Part shown: positions 25,253 through 34,500 of the stretch, one piece after another | How the letters are laid out: each line of letters opens with the position of its first letter | Position numbering within the stretch: position 1 is the first letter of the stretch | Assembly: GCF_000173655.1 (NCBI RefSeq) | Contig: NZ_ABZU01000006.1 | Span: 62,001-126,000 of the forward strand | Length of the DNA: 64,000 bases | Source: Corynebacterium amycolatum SK46 | GTDB lineage: Bacteria > Actinomycetota > Actinomycetes > Mycobacteriales > Mycobacteriaceae | Direction of reading: 5' to 3' | Position numbers and translations under genes: made by a program | Notes under the pieces: generated by a model | What the model was told of the DNA's origin: nothing | Database searches by the model: none | The model's input: only the letters and a program-made list of their open reading frames with translations

Positions 25253-27027
25253 CGGTTCCCCGCCTTTTCATCGTCTGATTCAGTGCCCCGCGGGGCGGAT
25301 GGTTCGTCGTCGAGCGCGAACGCGCGCCACAAATCCCGGTAGCGGCCACCGCGCGCAAGCAACTCGTCGTGGGTACCCGCCTCCGCGACCGCTCCCCCAT
25401 CGAGAACGAGGATGCGGTCGGCGTTGCGGATCGTGCTCAACCTGTGCGCGATCACAATCACCGTCCGCGAACGGGCCAAACGCTCGATTGCGGACTGGAT
25501 GAGGGCCTCGGAAGCCGGATCCGCGTAAGCGGTTGCCTCGTCGAAGATGTGCACCGGCGCGTCCGTGACGATTGACCTCGCGATGGCCACGCGCTGCGCC
25601 TCACCACCGGAAAAGGTCACGTCGACGTTGACCACCGAATCCAAGCCCTTCGGCAGCGCCGCGATGACCGCATCGAGGTTCGCGAGCTTCGCGGCCGCCA
25701 TGATTTCGCCGTCGGTGGCGTCTCTCCTGGCCAGCCGGATGTTCTCCCGCAACGGCAGCGTGAGCAACTGCGGATCTTGGAACACCACCGACACTGAGCG
25801 GTGCACGTCGCGCACGGCGATGTCGCGAAGATCGGCGCCGCCCAGCAGCACCGAGCCTTCAACGGGGTCGTGGAAACGCGCCAACAGCCGGGCGACGGTG
25901 GACTTTCCGGAACCGGAGGACCCCACCAGCGCAGTGAGGGTCCCCGGTTCGAACGTCGCGGACATCCCGTCGAGGACCCGCGGCCCATCGCCGTAGGAGA
26001 AGACCAGGTTCCGGGCCTCGAGCGCGCCTCCGCGCGCGGGCACCGGATCGGCGGGCTCGACGATCGGCGGCGTGCCCAGCACCTCCGCGATGGACTTCAG
26101 GGCAGCGATCCCCGCGATGATGGGTTCGGAGTTCATGGCCACCCGCACGATCGCCGCGGAGAGTCCAAGGCTGAGAACCAGCCCGGCGACGAGCCCCTCC
26201 GGTAGGCCGCCCGCGGCGTCCCTCAGAGCGAGGCCGGCCCCGCACACCACTGCGAGGACTGTGATCGGAGACGTCACCACGTCGATGAGCCCGAGATAGA
26301 TGTTCGACTGCCGGGACCAGTCAGACCACGCGCGGACGAACGACAACGCCGCGGCATCGTAGCGACCCGCGCCTTGGTTGGCGCGTCCGAAGGACTTCAT
26401 CACCGGGATACCGCGCACCAACTCGATAACCGCGGCCGTCACTCCTTCGGAGGCTCGCTCGTAGTCGCGCTGAAGACCGGCTCCGCGCGACATCATCACG
26501 CCCATCAGGGCGAAGGTGACCAGCACCGGGACGACCGCCACCGCCGCAATCCGCCAATCCACCGCGACGAGCGCGATGAGGGAAAGCAGGGGAACCAGCA
26601 CCGCCACCACGGTCTCACCGACGGTGTGGCCCATGAGCTGGTGAACAGCCGCGACGTCCTTCTCAACCGACCCGATGATTCCCGACGAGCGCCGGGAGTC
26701 CAGCCAGCCCAGCGGCAGCTTCCGGATTTGGGCGACCAGCCGGCGCCGGAGGTGGAGCTGCAGGTCGTTATCCGCCCGGTGCGAGAGCATGCCGGCGGCG
26801 CCGTCCGCGGCCATGCGCACCGTTGCGGCGACGACGATGACAGCCACGGCCAACCACGTCCGATGCTCCGGGGCCTCCGGGTACGTCATCGCGATGTCGA
26901 TGATGCCGACCAGCGAAGCGACGGTAGCCACCGACGACAGGACGGATAACGCGACCACCGCACGCATCCGTGTCCGGATCGGGGCGAGCAGCGACCACGG
27001 GCCTACGGTCCCGTCCACGGCGCTCAC
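25249..27027 (-). CDS. ABC transporter half, permease fused to ATPase (YbtP/IrtA-like)
   Basis: A 592-residue half-transporter with N-terminal membrane spans (VVALSVLSSVATVASLVGII first) and an ATPase holding Walker A GSSGSGKST, Q-loop VVFQDPQLLT, a variant signature TFSGGEAQR, Walker B VHIFDEATAYADP (Asp-Glu kept) and IAHRLSTIRNAD. The start is GTG 27027, inside the AAGTGA that ends the methyltransferase; a longer open frame upstream overlaps that gene and is not real. Its partner follows by ATGA overlap. Probably forms a heterodimer importing the metal-loaded product. Confidence 0.85.
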   Translation of the reverse strand: MSAVDGTVGPWSLLAPIRTRMRAVVALSVLSSVATVASLVGIIDIAMTYPEAPEHRTWLAVAVIVVAATVRMAADGAAGMLSHRADNDLQLHLRRRLVAQIRKLPLGWLDSRRSSGIIGSVEKDVAAVHQLMGHTVGETVVAVLVPLLSLIALVAVDWRIAAVAVVPVLVTFALMGVMMSRGAGLQRDYERASEGVTAAVIELVRGIPVMKSFGRANQGAGRYDAAALSFVRAWSDWSRQSNIYLGLIDVVTSPITVLAVVCGAGLALRDAAGGLPEGLVAGLVLSLGLSAAIVRVAMNSEPIIAGIAALKSIAEVLGTPPIVEPADPVPARGGALEARNLVFSYGDGPRVLDGMSATFEPGTLTALVGSSGSGKSTVARLLARFHDPVEGSVLLGGADLRDIAVRDVHRSVSVVFQDPQLLTLPLRENIRLARRDATDGEIMAAAKLANLDAVIAALPKGLDSVVNVDVTFSGGEAQRVAIARSIVTDAPVHIFDEATAYADPASEALIQSAIERLARSRTVIVIAHRLSTIRNADRILVLDGGAVAEAGTHDELLARGGRYRDLWRAFALDDEPSAPRGTESDDEKAGNR

Positions 27028-27707
27028 TTGCCCGCCTCCTCGATTGCGCTTTTCTTCGTGAGAGTGCAGAAGTACACCATGCCGGCGTGTGAGGCTCCGC
27101 CCAGCTTCAGCCCGTTGGCTTCGGCGAGGTCCTCGAGCTCGCTGCCCCGGAACACCCGGTGGCCCATCTTCGCCATGACGGCCATGTCGACCCGCTCGTT
27201 CACGTCGGGATCCTCGGCGAACGTCTGCACGTAAGCGATGCCGCCGTCGGCGAGCAGCCCGGCGACCCTGCCGAGCGCGGCACCCGCATCTTTCATTTGG
27301 TGGAGCGAGCCGCACACCCAGATTTCATCGGTCCCGCCGGTCTCTTCCGCGAGCGGCGCGAGGACGTCGGCGACGTGGAATTCCGTCCGGGCCCCGAGCC
27401 CTTCGACGGCGGCGCGTTCGCGGGCGATGCGGATCGCATTGGGCGACAGGTCGTAGCCGACGATGTTCGCCCTGCGATAGCGAGGCTCGGCGGCGAGCAT
27501 GCGGGCGAGCCACCCGGTTCCGCAACCGAGGTCGAGAACCCGGGCCGGCGCATCCGGCCCGGGATCCAGCGCACGGAGCTTCCGATACACGGCGGCGGCG
27601 TCCATCGGTTCACGCGCATAGCGGCTGAGGAACCTCGGCTGGACCTTGTCCTCGTAGGCCGCGAGGAGTCTGCGGTTGTTCTGAACGATCTGGGCAATCG
27701 ACTTCAT
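27024..27707 (-). CDS. Class I SAM-dependent methyltransferase
   Basis: A 227-residue Rossmann methyltransferase. Motif I is VLDLGCGTGW (near residue 58), an acidic residue follows beta-2 (IVGYDLSP), and FHVADVLAPL and ADGGIAYVQTFAEDP occupy the later motifs. In yersiniabactin-type pathways methyl groups are added by domains inside the synthases; here the NRPS has none, so this stand-alone enzyme may methylate the thiazoline or starter, or act in self-protection. That is inference. It shares its stop with the GTG start of the next transporter gene. Confidence 0.8.
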   Translation of the reverse strand: MKSIAQIVQNNRRLLAAYEDKVQPRFLSRYAREPMDAAAVYRKLRALDPGPDAPARVLDLGCGTGWLARMLAAEPRYRRANIVGYDLSPNAIRIARERAAVEGLGARTEFHVADVLAPLAEETGGTDEIWVCGSLHQMKDAGAALGRVAGLLADGGIAYVQTFAEDPDVNERVDMAVMAKMGHRVFRGSELEDLAEANGLKLGGASHAGMVYFCTLTKKSAIEEAGK

Positions 27708-27813
27708 CTGGTTCTGTCTCCGGGTGTGTGGGCCGCGTCCACGCGGCGGTTTCGGGTTAGGTGCTCGGGTTCGCGGGCCGTCGTCGGCGGCGCTACCCCT
27801 GTGGACGTGCCCG

Positions 27814-28551
27814 TCATGCAGACTCCCCCGGCCTCGTTTTCACGGCGATGCCCCACGCCGCGAGCACGGCGATGCCTAAGAACCAGGCCGCGCAGACCAC
27901 CAGACCCGCAGCCCCGGTGCCGGTGACGGCCTCGCCGGCCGCGGATACGGGGGTGTGCTCGGCGATTCCGCGCAGGAGAGGCCGGAAGTGGTCGGCGGGC
28001 ATGAGCACCGTGTTGACGAACATCGCAACGATGATTAACGGGATGAGGGCCACGGAACCCTGGGGGCTGGTGATGGAGAACGCGATGTACGTGCCGGTGC
28101 ATGCGGCCGCCGCGGCAACCATCGCGCCGGTCACCGCAATCCTCCACCACCAGGACACCTCCGGGGGGCCGTCGGAAAGCAAGGCGGCCACCACCGCGAC
28201 GACGACCGTCATCGCCATGATCCGGATGAACTCGGCAATGATCCGTGCGGCCGGCACGGCCGCGTACGGTGACGGCATGGTGATTAACCGCTCGTGGAAG
28301 CCATTGCTGCGTTCAACGAACACGGTGGACGATCCCGTGATGGCCAGGATGAACGCCCACGCCGTCACGACCAGGATGACCGCGTTCCGGAGTTCGAACT
28401 CTCCGGTGAGCTGCCTGACCAGGCCACCGAACATGCGGTTGACGATGAACAGGTACACGAGCGGAGCAATGAACGTCATGAACCAGAAGTCGGGGCGCCG
28501 CAGCCAAATGTGGGCGATGCGCCGCAGATGCACGAAGATGGCGTCGATCAT
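27814..28551 (-). CDS. ABC-2 type permease (second of pair)
   Basis: A 245-residue membrane protein with about six spans (FWFMTFIAPLVYLFIV first) and the DrrB-like central GSSTVFVERSNGFHERLITMP, the coupling region of ABC-2 exporters. Start ATG 28551 overlaps the stop of the preceding permease (ATGA). Together with the permease at 28548 and the ATPase at 29297 it forms a DrrA/B-type exporter, suited to secreting the finished metallophore or its precursor. A 106-bp gap separates it from the methyltransferase; no promoter is obvious there. Confidence 0.82.
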   Translation of the reverse strand: MIDAIFVHLRRIAHIWLRRPDFWFMTFIAPLVYLFIVNRMFGGLVRQLTGEFELRNAVILVVTAWAFILAITGSSTVFVERSNGFHERLITMPSPYAAVPAARIIAEFIRIMAMTVVVAVVAALLSDGPPEVSWWWRIAVTGAMVAAAAACTGTYIAFSITSPQGSVALIPLIIVAMFVNTVLMPADHFRPLLRGIAEHTPVSAAGEAVTGTGAAGLVVCAAWFLGIAVLAAWGIAVKTRPGESA

Positions 28552-29300
28552 GATTCGCTCCTCGAGGTGAACCGGCGGATGAACAGGACGATTCCGGCGA
28601 CCACCGCGACACCGAGCCACAGGGCTGCCTCTTCCCCGGCGCTATCCGGGAAGGCGTCCGGGGACGCCGCCCTGATCACCTCGATCATCGGCGAAAACGG
28701 CATGTGACGTACGACGTCGCGCAGGGAGCCGTCCAAAGCGGTCGCCGGAATGAACGCGGTGGAGAACATAAGCAGCAGCATTTCCAGCGCCTGGATCGAT
28801 GAGGCCGTCGACACCGGGGCGGGCACCATCAGGATCACCCCGTCCGTGACCAGGGACAGGACCGCTGCGGCGAGCAGCGACCACAGGACAGTCCACGCGA
28901 CGTCACCGACAGCCATGTCGAGGCCGCAGGCCCACGCGACGACCAGCAGCGCCGCGATCGACGCGGACATCCGCAGCACATCAGTGGCGAGCCTGCCGGC
29001 GACATATCCGCCTGTGGCCCCGGGCAACACGCGCACGCGGTCAACAAGCCCGGATTCGACGTCCTGTCCCACCGCCATCGCCGACGCCGCGGCGGTGAAC
29101 ATCGCCGCCTGGAACAGGCAGCCGCCGAGCACGAAACGCAGGTACCCGAAGCCGGATTGCCCCGCCGAGTACCCAAACACCGCGTACAGACACAGCAGGA
29201 AGAGGGGCGGAACTACGAACATGGAGATCAGCGACGCGGTGTTGCGTCGCAACAGCAGCAGATCCCGACGGAGAAACGCCGCGACCGACGTCGCACTCAT
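28548..29300 (-). CDS. ABC-2 type permease (first of pair)
   Basis: A 250-residue permease with an N-terminal amphipathic RRDLLLLRRNTASLISMF and about six spans. GQDVESGLVDRVRVLPG is the conserved ABC-2 cytoplasmic motif. ATG 29300 overlaps the stop of the upstream ATPase gene (ATGA); the longer open frame upstream is a shadow of that gene. Partner of the next permease; two similar permeases plus one ATPase make a heterodimeric exporter. Confidence 0.82.
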   Translation of the reverse strand: MSATSVAAFLRRDLLLLRRNTASLISMFVVPPLFLLCLYAVFGYSAGQSGFGYLRFVLGGCLFQAAMFTAAASAMAVGQDVESGLVDRVRVLPGATGGYVAGRLATDVLRMSASIAALLVVAWACGLDMAVGDVAWTVLWSLLAAAVLSLVTDGVILMVPAPVSTASSIQALEMLLLMFSTAFIPATALDGSLRDVVRHMPFSPMIEVIRAASPDAFPDSAGEEAALWLGVAVVAGIVLFIRRFTSRSES

Positions 29301-30340
29301 CGCGCCGCACCCCCTGCGTTCATCGATATGAACACCTCGTTGAGGGTGGGCGGCGACACACTCAGCGAATCCGGCAACGCTTCCGAGGCCTCCATCGCCC
29401 GCGCCACCGCCTCGAGGATCCGCGGTCCGGGGTCGACGTCGAGGGACACCGACTTCCCCGCGACGCGGGCGCGGTCCAGGCACGTTCCCCCGAGGCAGCG
29501 GGCGAACGCCTCCGCCCCGGCGGCGGTGGCGAAGGACACGCGGAGCACGTGCGACCCGAAATCGCGGCGCAATTCCTCCGGCGTTCCGCTGGCGACGATG
29601 CGGCGGTCCTTGAGTAGATGGACGTGGTCTGCCAGCGCCTCCGCCTCTTCCAGGTACTGGGTGGTCAGCACCAGGGTCATTCCGTCATCCCGCAGCTGCC
29701 GGATGAGGCCCCACAGCTCTTCGCGGCTGACCGGGTCCAGCCCCGTCGTGGGTTCGTCGAGGAACAGCAGCCTGGGCACGACGCACAGCGACGCGGCGAT
29801 GTCGAGGCGGCGCCGCATGCCACCCGAATAGGCCGACACCAACGTCGAGGCACTGTCTGCGAGCGAGAATTGCGCGAGCAGTTCCGTCGCGCGGGCGGCC
29901 GCGTCGGCGCGGTCGAGTCCGCGCAGCCGCCCGAAGAACTCCAGGTTCTCCCGGCCGGTGAGGTTCTCGTCGATCGCCGCGAATTGGCCGGTGGTGGCAA
30001 TGTCGGCGCGCACGCCCGCCGGATCCTCTTTCACATCGCGCGAGAAGATGCTCACCTCGCCGGAGTCTGCGGTGATGAGCGTCGATAGGATTCGGATGAG
30101 GGTAGTCTTGCCTGCGCCGTTGTGTCCGAGGAACGACACGATCGCCCCGGCGGGCACGGTGAAACTCACGCCGTCGAGCACATGCTTGCGCATCCGGGCA
30201 CCGCGCTTTCCCTTGCGCCCGCCGTCCGGCGGGGCACCTGCCCCGCCTTCGGGCGCGGTGCCCGCTTTGCCCGCAATCGGGTAGCTCTTCGTGAGGTCGC
30301 GGACGACGATCGCCGCACCTCGTTCAGCTTGATCCGTCAT
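29297..30340 (-). CDS. DrrA-type ABC exporter ATPase
   Basis: A 347-residue ATPase: Walker A LGHNGAGKTT, Q-loop ATTGQFAAIDENLTG, signature YSGGMRRRLD, Walker B LLFLDEPTTGLDP and LTTQYLEEAEALADH, all typical of the DrrA daunorubicin-resistance type. An unusual Gly/Ala/Lys-rich insertion of about 25 residues lies between beta-1 and beta-2 (near residues 24-48). The start overlaps the preceding reductase's stop (ATGA), which couples export to biosynthesis. Confidence 0.88.
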   Translation of the reverse strand: MTDQAERGAAIVVRDLTKSYPIAGKAGTAPEGGAGAPPDGGRKGKRGARMRKHVLDGVSFTVPAGAIVSFLGHNGAGKTTLIRILSTLITADSGEVSIFSRDVKEDPAGVRADIATTGQFAAIDENLTGRENLEFFGRLRGLDRADAAARATELLAQFSLADSASTLVSAYSGGMRRRLDIAASLCVVPRLLFLDEPTTGLDPVSREELWGLIRQLRDDGMTLVLTTQYLEEAEALADHVHLLKDRRIVASGTPEELRRDFGSHVLRVSFATAAGAEAFARCLGGTCLDRARVAGKSVSLDVDPGPRILEAVARAMEASEALPDSLSVSPPTLNEVFISMNAGGAAR

Positions 30341-31515
30341 CGTTTCCCCTTTTCTTTGGTATCGCAGTGGGCCGCTGTCGGCAGCGGCCCCGTGGTCGGG
30401 TTGTCATGCGGCACCTCGATATGGATGCCCGCATCGCGGGCGAAGGCGAGGACCGGTTCGAGGAGCCGGGGGTGGCCGACGAGATCCCGGCACCCCGGCG
30501 CGACCGGCTTCCCCGCGACCGCCACAACGGTGGCGGCAGCAATCGCCGCGGTCATTTTGTAGGAACCCGGGCCGGTCGCCCGGACGACGGTCGTCTCGGC
30601 CGACGGCCCCGCATCGCCCGCGCTGGCGGACGACAGTGCGACGACCAGCTCGGCGGGTTGCGGAGTGTCCTTCGCCCGCGCCTTCCGCGATGTCACGGCC
30701 GCCCCGAGACGGGCGAGCAAACCGGAGACAACGGGCATCGCGTACAGTCTCGACGTGCAGATCTTCTCCACCGACTCATCGGGGAGGGCATCGAAGGCGA
30801 CGTGGTAGGAATATCCACGGATCGAGGGGCACACCTCGCGTACGACGTCGACGTCCGGGCATTCGTAGCCGATTCCGCTTTGCGACGACACCGGGTTGCG
30901 CCGCACTTCGACAATGGCGCCGCCGAGCATCGCGCGGTATCCGCCGCGAATGGTCCGGAACATCGACTCGACCGACGCGGCCCCGGATTCCTGGTCGGCG
31001 CCGATTCGCAAATCAACCCGCACATCGCGGACCTCTTCGACCCCCGCAGCGCGGGCCCCGAGAATCAACAGTGCCGTCGACAAGCCCGGGCACAGGCCGA
31101 ACCCGGTGAGCACGGGAACCCCCTCCCGCCGGGCATCCCCGTCGAGGGCCATGATTGCGCGGCGGGCGTCGATCGAATCGTTGACGTCGATGTATCCGGT
31201 GCCTGAGTCAATGCAAGCACGGGCGAGTGAGTCTGCGTGCACCTCGAACGGGCCGGTGCAGTTGACCACCCAATCGTGTTTGCGGAATACCCTGCAGATC
31301 TCGTTGTGGCCGGCGGCAATCCTCAGCGGGAAGTGCCGCCCCGGGCCATCGTCCGGTTTCTTTCGGGAAGTGTAGGCCAGCTCGATCCCGTCGACGACGC
31401 CGAGCATCCCCCGGACGAGCCGTCCGGTGACGCCGGTACCTCCGGCCACCAGCACTTTCACGGGTTCGCCCGCGTCGCGGTCCCGTGCTTCCCCGCCGTT
31501 TCGTCGATCAGTCAC
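30337..31515 (-). CDS. Saccharopine-dehydrogenase-like NAD(P)-dependent oxidoreductase
   Basis: A 392-residue protein with an N-terminal Rossmann motif VLVAGGTGVTGRLVRGML and the downstream patterns NCTGPFEVHADSLARACID and GYIDVNDSIDARR typical of the saccharopine dehydrogenase/reductase superfamily. Start GTG 31515 overlaps the NRPS stop by 8 bp. In yersiniabactin and pyochelin pathways a stand-alone reductase (YbtU, PchG) reduces one thiazoline to a thiazolidine, but those belong to another family. A similar role here is inference from position; it might instead act on the starter acid or on an imine. Confidence 0.7.
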   Translation of the reverse strand: MTDRRNGGEARDRDAGEPVKVLVAGGTGVTGRLVRGMLGVVDGIELAYTSRKKPDDGPGRHFPLRIAAGHNEICRVFRKHDWVVNCTGPFEVHADSLARACIDSGTGYIDVNDSIDARRAIMALDGDARREGVPVLTGFGLCPGLSTALLILGARAAGVEEVRDVRVDLRIGADQESGAASVESMFRTIRGGYRAMLGGAIVEVRRNPVSSQSGIGYECPDVDVVREVCPSIRGYSYHVAFDALPDESVEKICTSRLYAMPVVSGLLARLGAAVTSRKARAKDTPQPAELVVALSSASAGDAGPSAETTVVRATGPGSYKMTAAIAAATVVAVAGKPVAPGCRDLVGHPRLLEPVLAFARDAGIHIEVPHDNPTTGPLPTAAHCDTKEKGKR

Positions 31516-34500
31516 TTTCCATCTCGTTTCCCCGGTCCCGCGACCGGTCGATTCCATCGGACGACGGGTCCACTGCCCTGTCGTCCGTTTCCGGCGCCCG
31601 GCGCCGGCGTTCGATGTACTCCCCGATGAGAGCCCCAGTCAGCGCGGCATCCTCTCCGAGGACGAACGAATAGTGGTTTCCCGCGACGCCGGCGACGCAG
31701 AGGTCATCGACGAGGTGGTCCCGCCACTGGTCGTGGTTGTGAGCCTCGCCGTCATCGGGGAGAACGAACAGCGCCTCCCTCACCCGCCCCTCGGGCCGGT
31801 ACCGGGTGCGGGCATCGATGAGCGAGCGCAGCGAGTTGAACTCCGTCGCTGTCACCCGGTCGCCGGAAAGCCCAAGGTCCTCCAGGAGCGTCGGTGCGAC
31901 CGCTGCGGCCAGGGCACGCAGGCGGGTCCCCCGTTCCCCATCGGTCTCGTCGACCCCGCCGAACTCCGCCCAGAGGCGGGCAATCGGCGTTCCGTGCGGG
32001 AGATCGGCGATCGAGGGCATCACCCGGGACAGCAGCCCCTTTTCGGATTCCGCGTCGAAATCCCCGACGTCGACCGCAATCCCCGGAGCCAGGCTGTCGA
32101 GAAACACCAGCGCAGGATCGAGATCGGCCAAACGGAGAGCCATCTCGGCCGCGATGGTGCCGCCGAGGCTCCATCCAACGATCGCAGGGGCGGCACCGTC
32201 GACGAGCACCTCGCGGACCCGGCCCGAATAGTGGGCCGCGATATCGCCGATGCCGATAGCGTGGGGGAATGGTCTCTCGAACTCCGCGAAGCCGACGCCC
32301 CACACCTGCCCGCCACCGGGGATCGCGAGTGCCAGGTCTCGGTAGATGTCGACGGTGCCGAATCCGCCGTGGACGAGGAAGATCGGGCGCGCCTCATCAC
32401 CGCTGCGCAATAGGACCAGCGAACGGTCCGCGGCCGACGCGCCGGGGTCATCCGCGTCCCGCCGGTCGGTCCGCGTGGCCGTCGACTGGCCGACGAGCTC
32501 TGCCACGCCACGTGGCGTCGGCTTGGCCAGCGCTTCCGCGAGCGGCACCGACGCCCCGGTGATGTCCTGGATCCGCTGCATCAGTTTCACGAATCCCAGG
32601 GAGTCGTAGCCGAGGAGGAACAGGTCGTCGTCCGCGCCGGCTTCGGCGCCGCCGAGGTCGGCCCGGACTATCCCAGTGATGACCGTCAGGTATCCGCGAA
32701 CTCGGCCCATCAGGTCCCCGGATGCGATCCTCGAGATCGCGCCCGCTCTGTCGCGCTCTGCCGATAACACGCCCGCGACGCCGTCGTCGATCACCCCACC
32801 GCCGGAAGAAGTGCCCCCGACCGCCAGGCGCAGGTGCCGAACCTGGCCGACGCTCAGCGGCGCCGCTTCGGAGCAGCCCCCGGCGAAGCCCGACACCGAC
32901 CTGATGTAATGGTCGAAGATGTCCTCCACCAGTTCCGGTTTCAGGATCTGCTCGACGAAATCCCAGGCGACGTTGATACGCCCGTCGACCTCCATCACCT
33001 GGTTGTCCAACAGCACCTGCGGGGTCTGGGAGATGGCGTAATCGACGTCTCCCAGGACGTGGGCATCCCTGCCCGAGCCATCGCCTGCCGCGGCCCCCTC
33101 GCCGAACAGCAACGAGGTGTACACGAACGGCGCTATGGCCTGTCCGACGGGCAGACCCCGGTGGCGCGCGATGGTGCCGAGCAACGACACCCCGGAGTAC
33201 CCGGCCGCCATGTGCCCGAGCAGCCGGTTGCGCAGTTCCGCCGTCCACCAACGGAGATCATGGTCGGCGGCCGCTTTTACAGGCATCAGAATGACGCCGG
33301 TGAAATCACCGAATACGCCGGCGACGTCGGCGATTTCGGAATCACGGTTGTACGTGGTGATGTTGATGCCGACCGAATCCCCCTTCGACCACAGCGACAG
33401 GCTCGTCGCATAGCAGGCGAGAAGCAGTGCGGACACGCTGCCGTCGGCGGCGCTGGCCCTTTCCCGCAACAGTGCGGTTTCCTCAGCGGTGAACGTGTAC
33501 GACAGGCGACGCATCCGCGGCACATCCACGTCCGCGGCCGCACCGCTTGATGGAAGGGTGTTGCCGGGCGGGAATTCCTCGACCACCGTCCGAGTCAACG
33601 CCTCTTCGCCCCGCCCGACCGCCGAAGCTTCCCGGCGCTTCATCTCCAAGACGTACGTGCGGTAGTCGCCAGTGACGGGCGGAAGCTCCGTTCCTCGGTA
33701 CAGCTTGTCCAGGTCGTCGATGAAAATCCGCTGGCTCGCCCCGTCTCCGATGATCATGTCCACGCTGAAGAACAGGCGGTGCCGCCCGTCCGGGAGCGCG
33801 AACGCCGACAGATGGAACAAGGGCCAGCTGCCCAGATCGAATACCTGGTGGCTCAGCTCATCGCGCTTGCGCCGCACCGCCTCGACCACGGTCGCCTCAT
33901 CGGCGGTCCGGTAGTCGGCGACATCAATACGGTAGCGCGGAACCTCCGGCAGGATCCGCTGCGTGGCTTGTGCGGTGAACACGACGCGCAGCATCGGATG
34001 CCTGCGGATTAGCTTGTCGAGGGCGTCTTCCAGGCGGTCGATGTCGGTACCGGGTTCGGTGACGGATTCGATGTAGTAGTGCTCGGTGACGCCGCCCAGC
34101 TCGAACCCAGAGTTCCGGCCAACGTAGTAGGCCTTCTGCATGTCAGTCAAGGGGAACGGCGCGTGGGGGTCATCCCCGAATTGTTCCACCGGATCCTTTC
34201 CGTGGGCACTCGCGGAGCATTCTCGGGCGCCTCCTGCGGCTGAACCGGCACCGACGGCACAATTGGGGGAAGGCACTGCCTCGGCGACGGCTTCAGACTC
34301 GGCCCCGGACTCCCGCATGGCCTCCGATACAAGGCCGGCGATGTGCGCGATGGTCGGGTCGACGATGACGTCGCGGAAACGGAGCCGGACTCCGGTCTTC
34401 TGCCGGATCGCGCGCATCATAACCTGGAATTGCAGGGAATCGCCGCCGCGGCGGAAGAAGGACTCTCCCGCGCCGCACGCCGGATCCGCGGCACCCGTCG

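Noticed and set aside
27028..27315. N-terminal extension of the YbtP-like transporter
   Set aside because: It overlaps the methyltransferase in another frame and is Arg-rich and unstructured; GTG 27027 overlapping the upstream stop fits the operon pattern.
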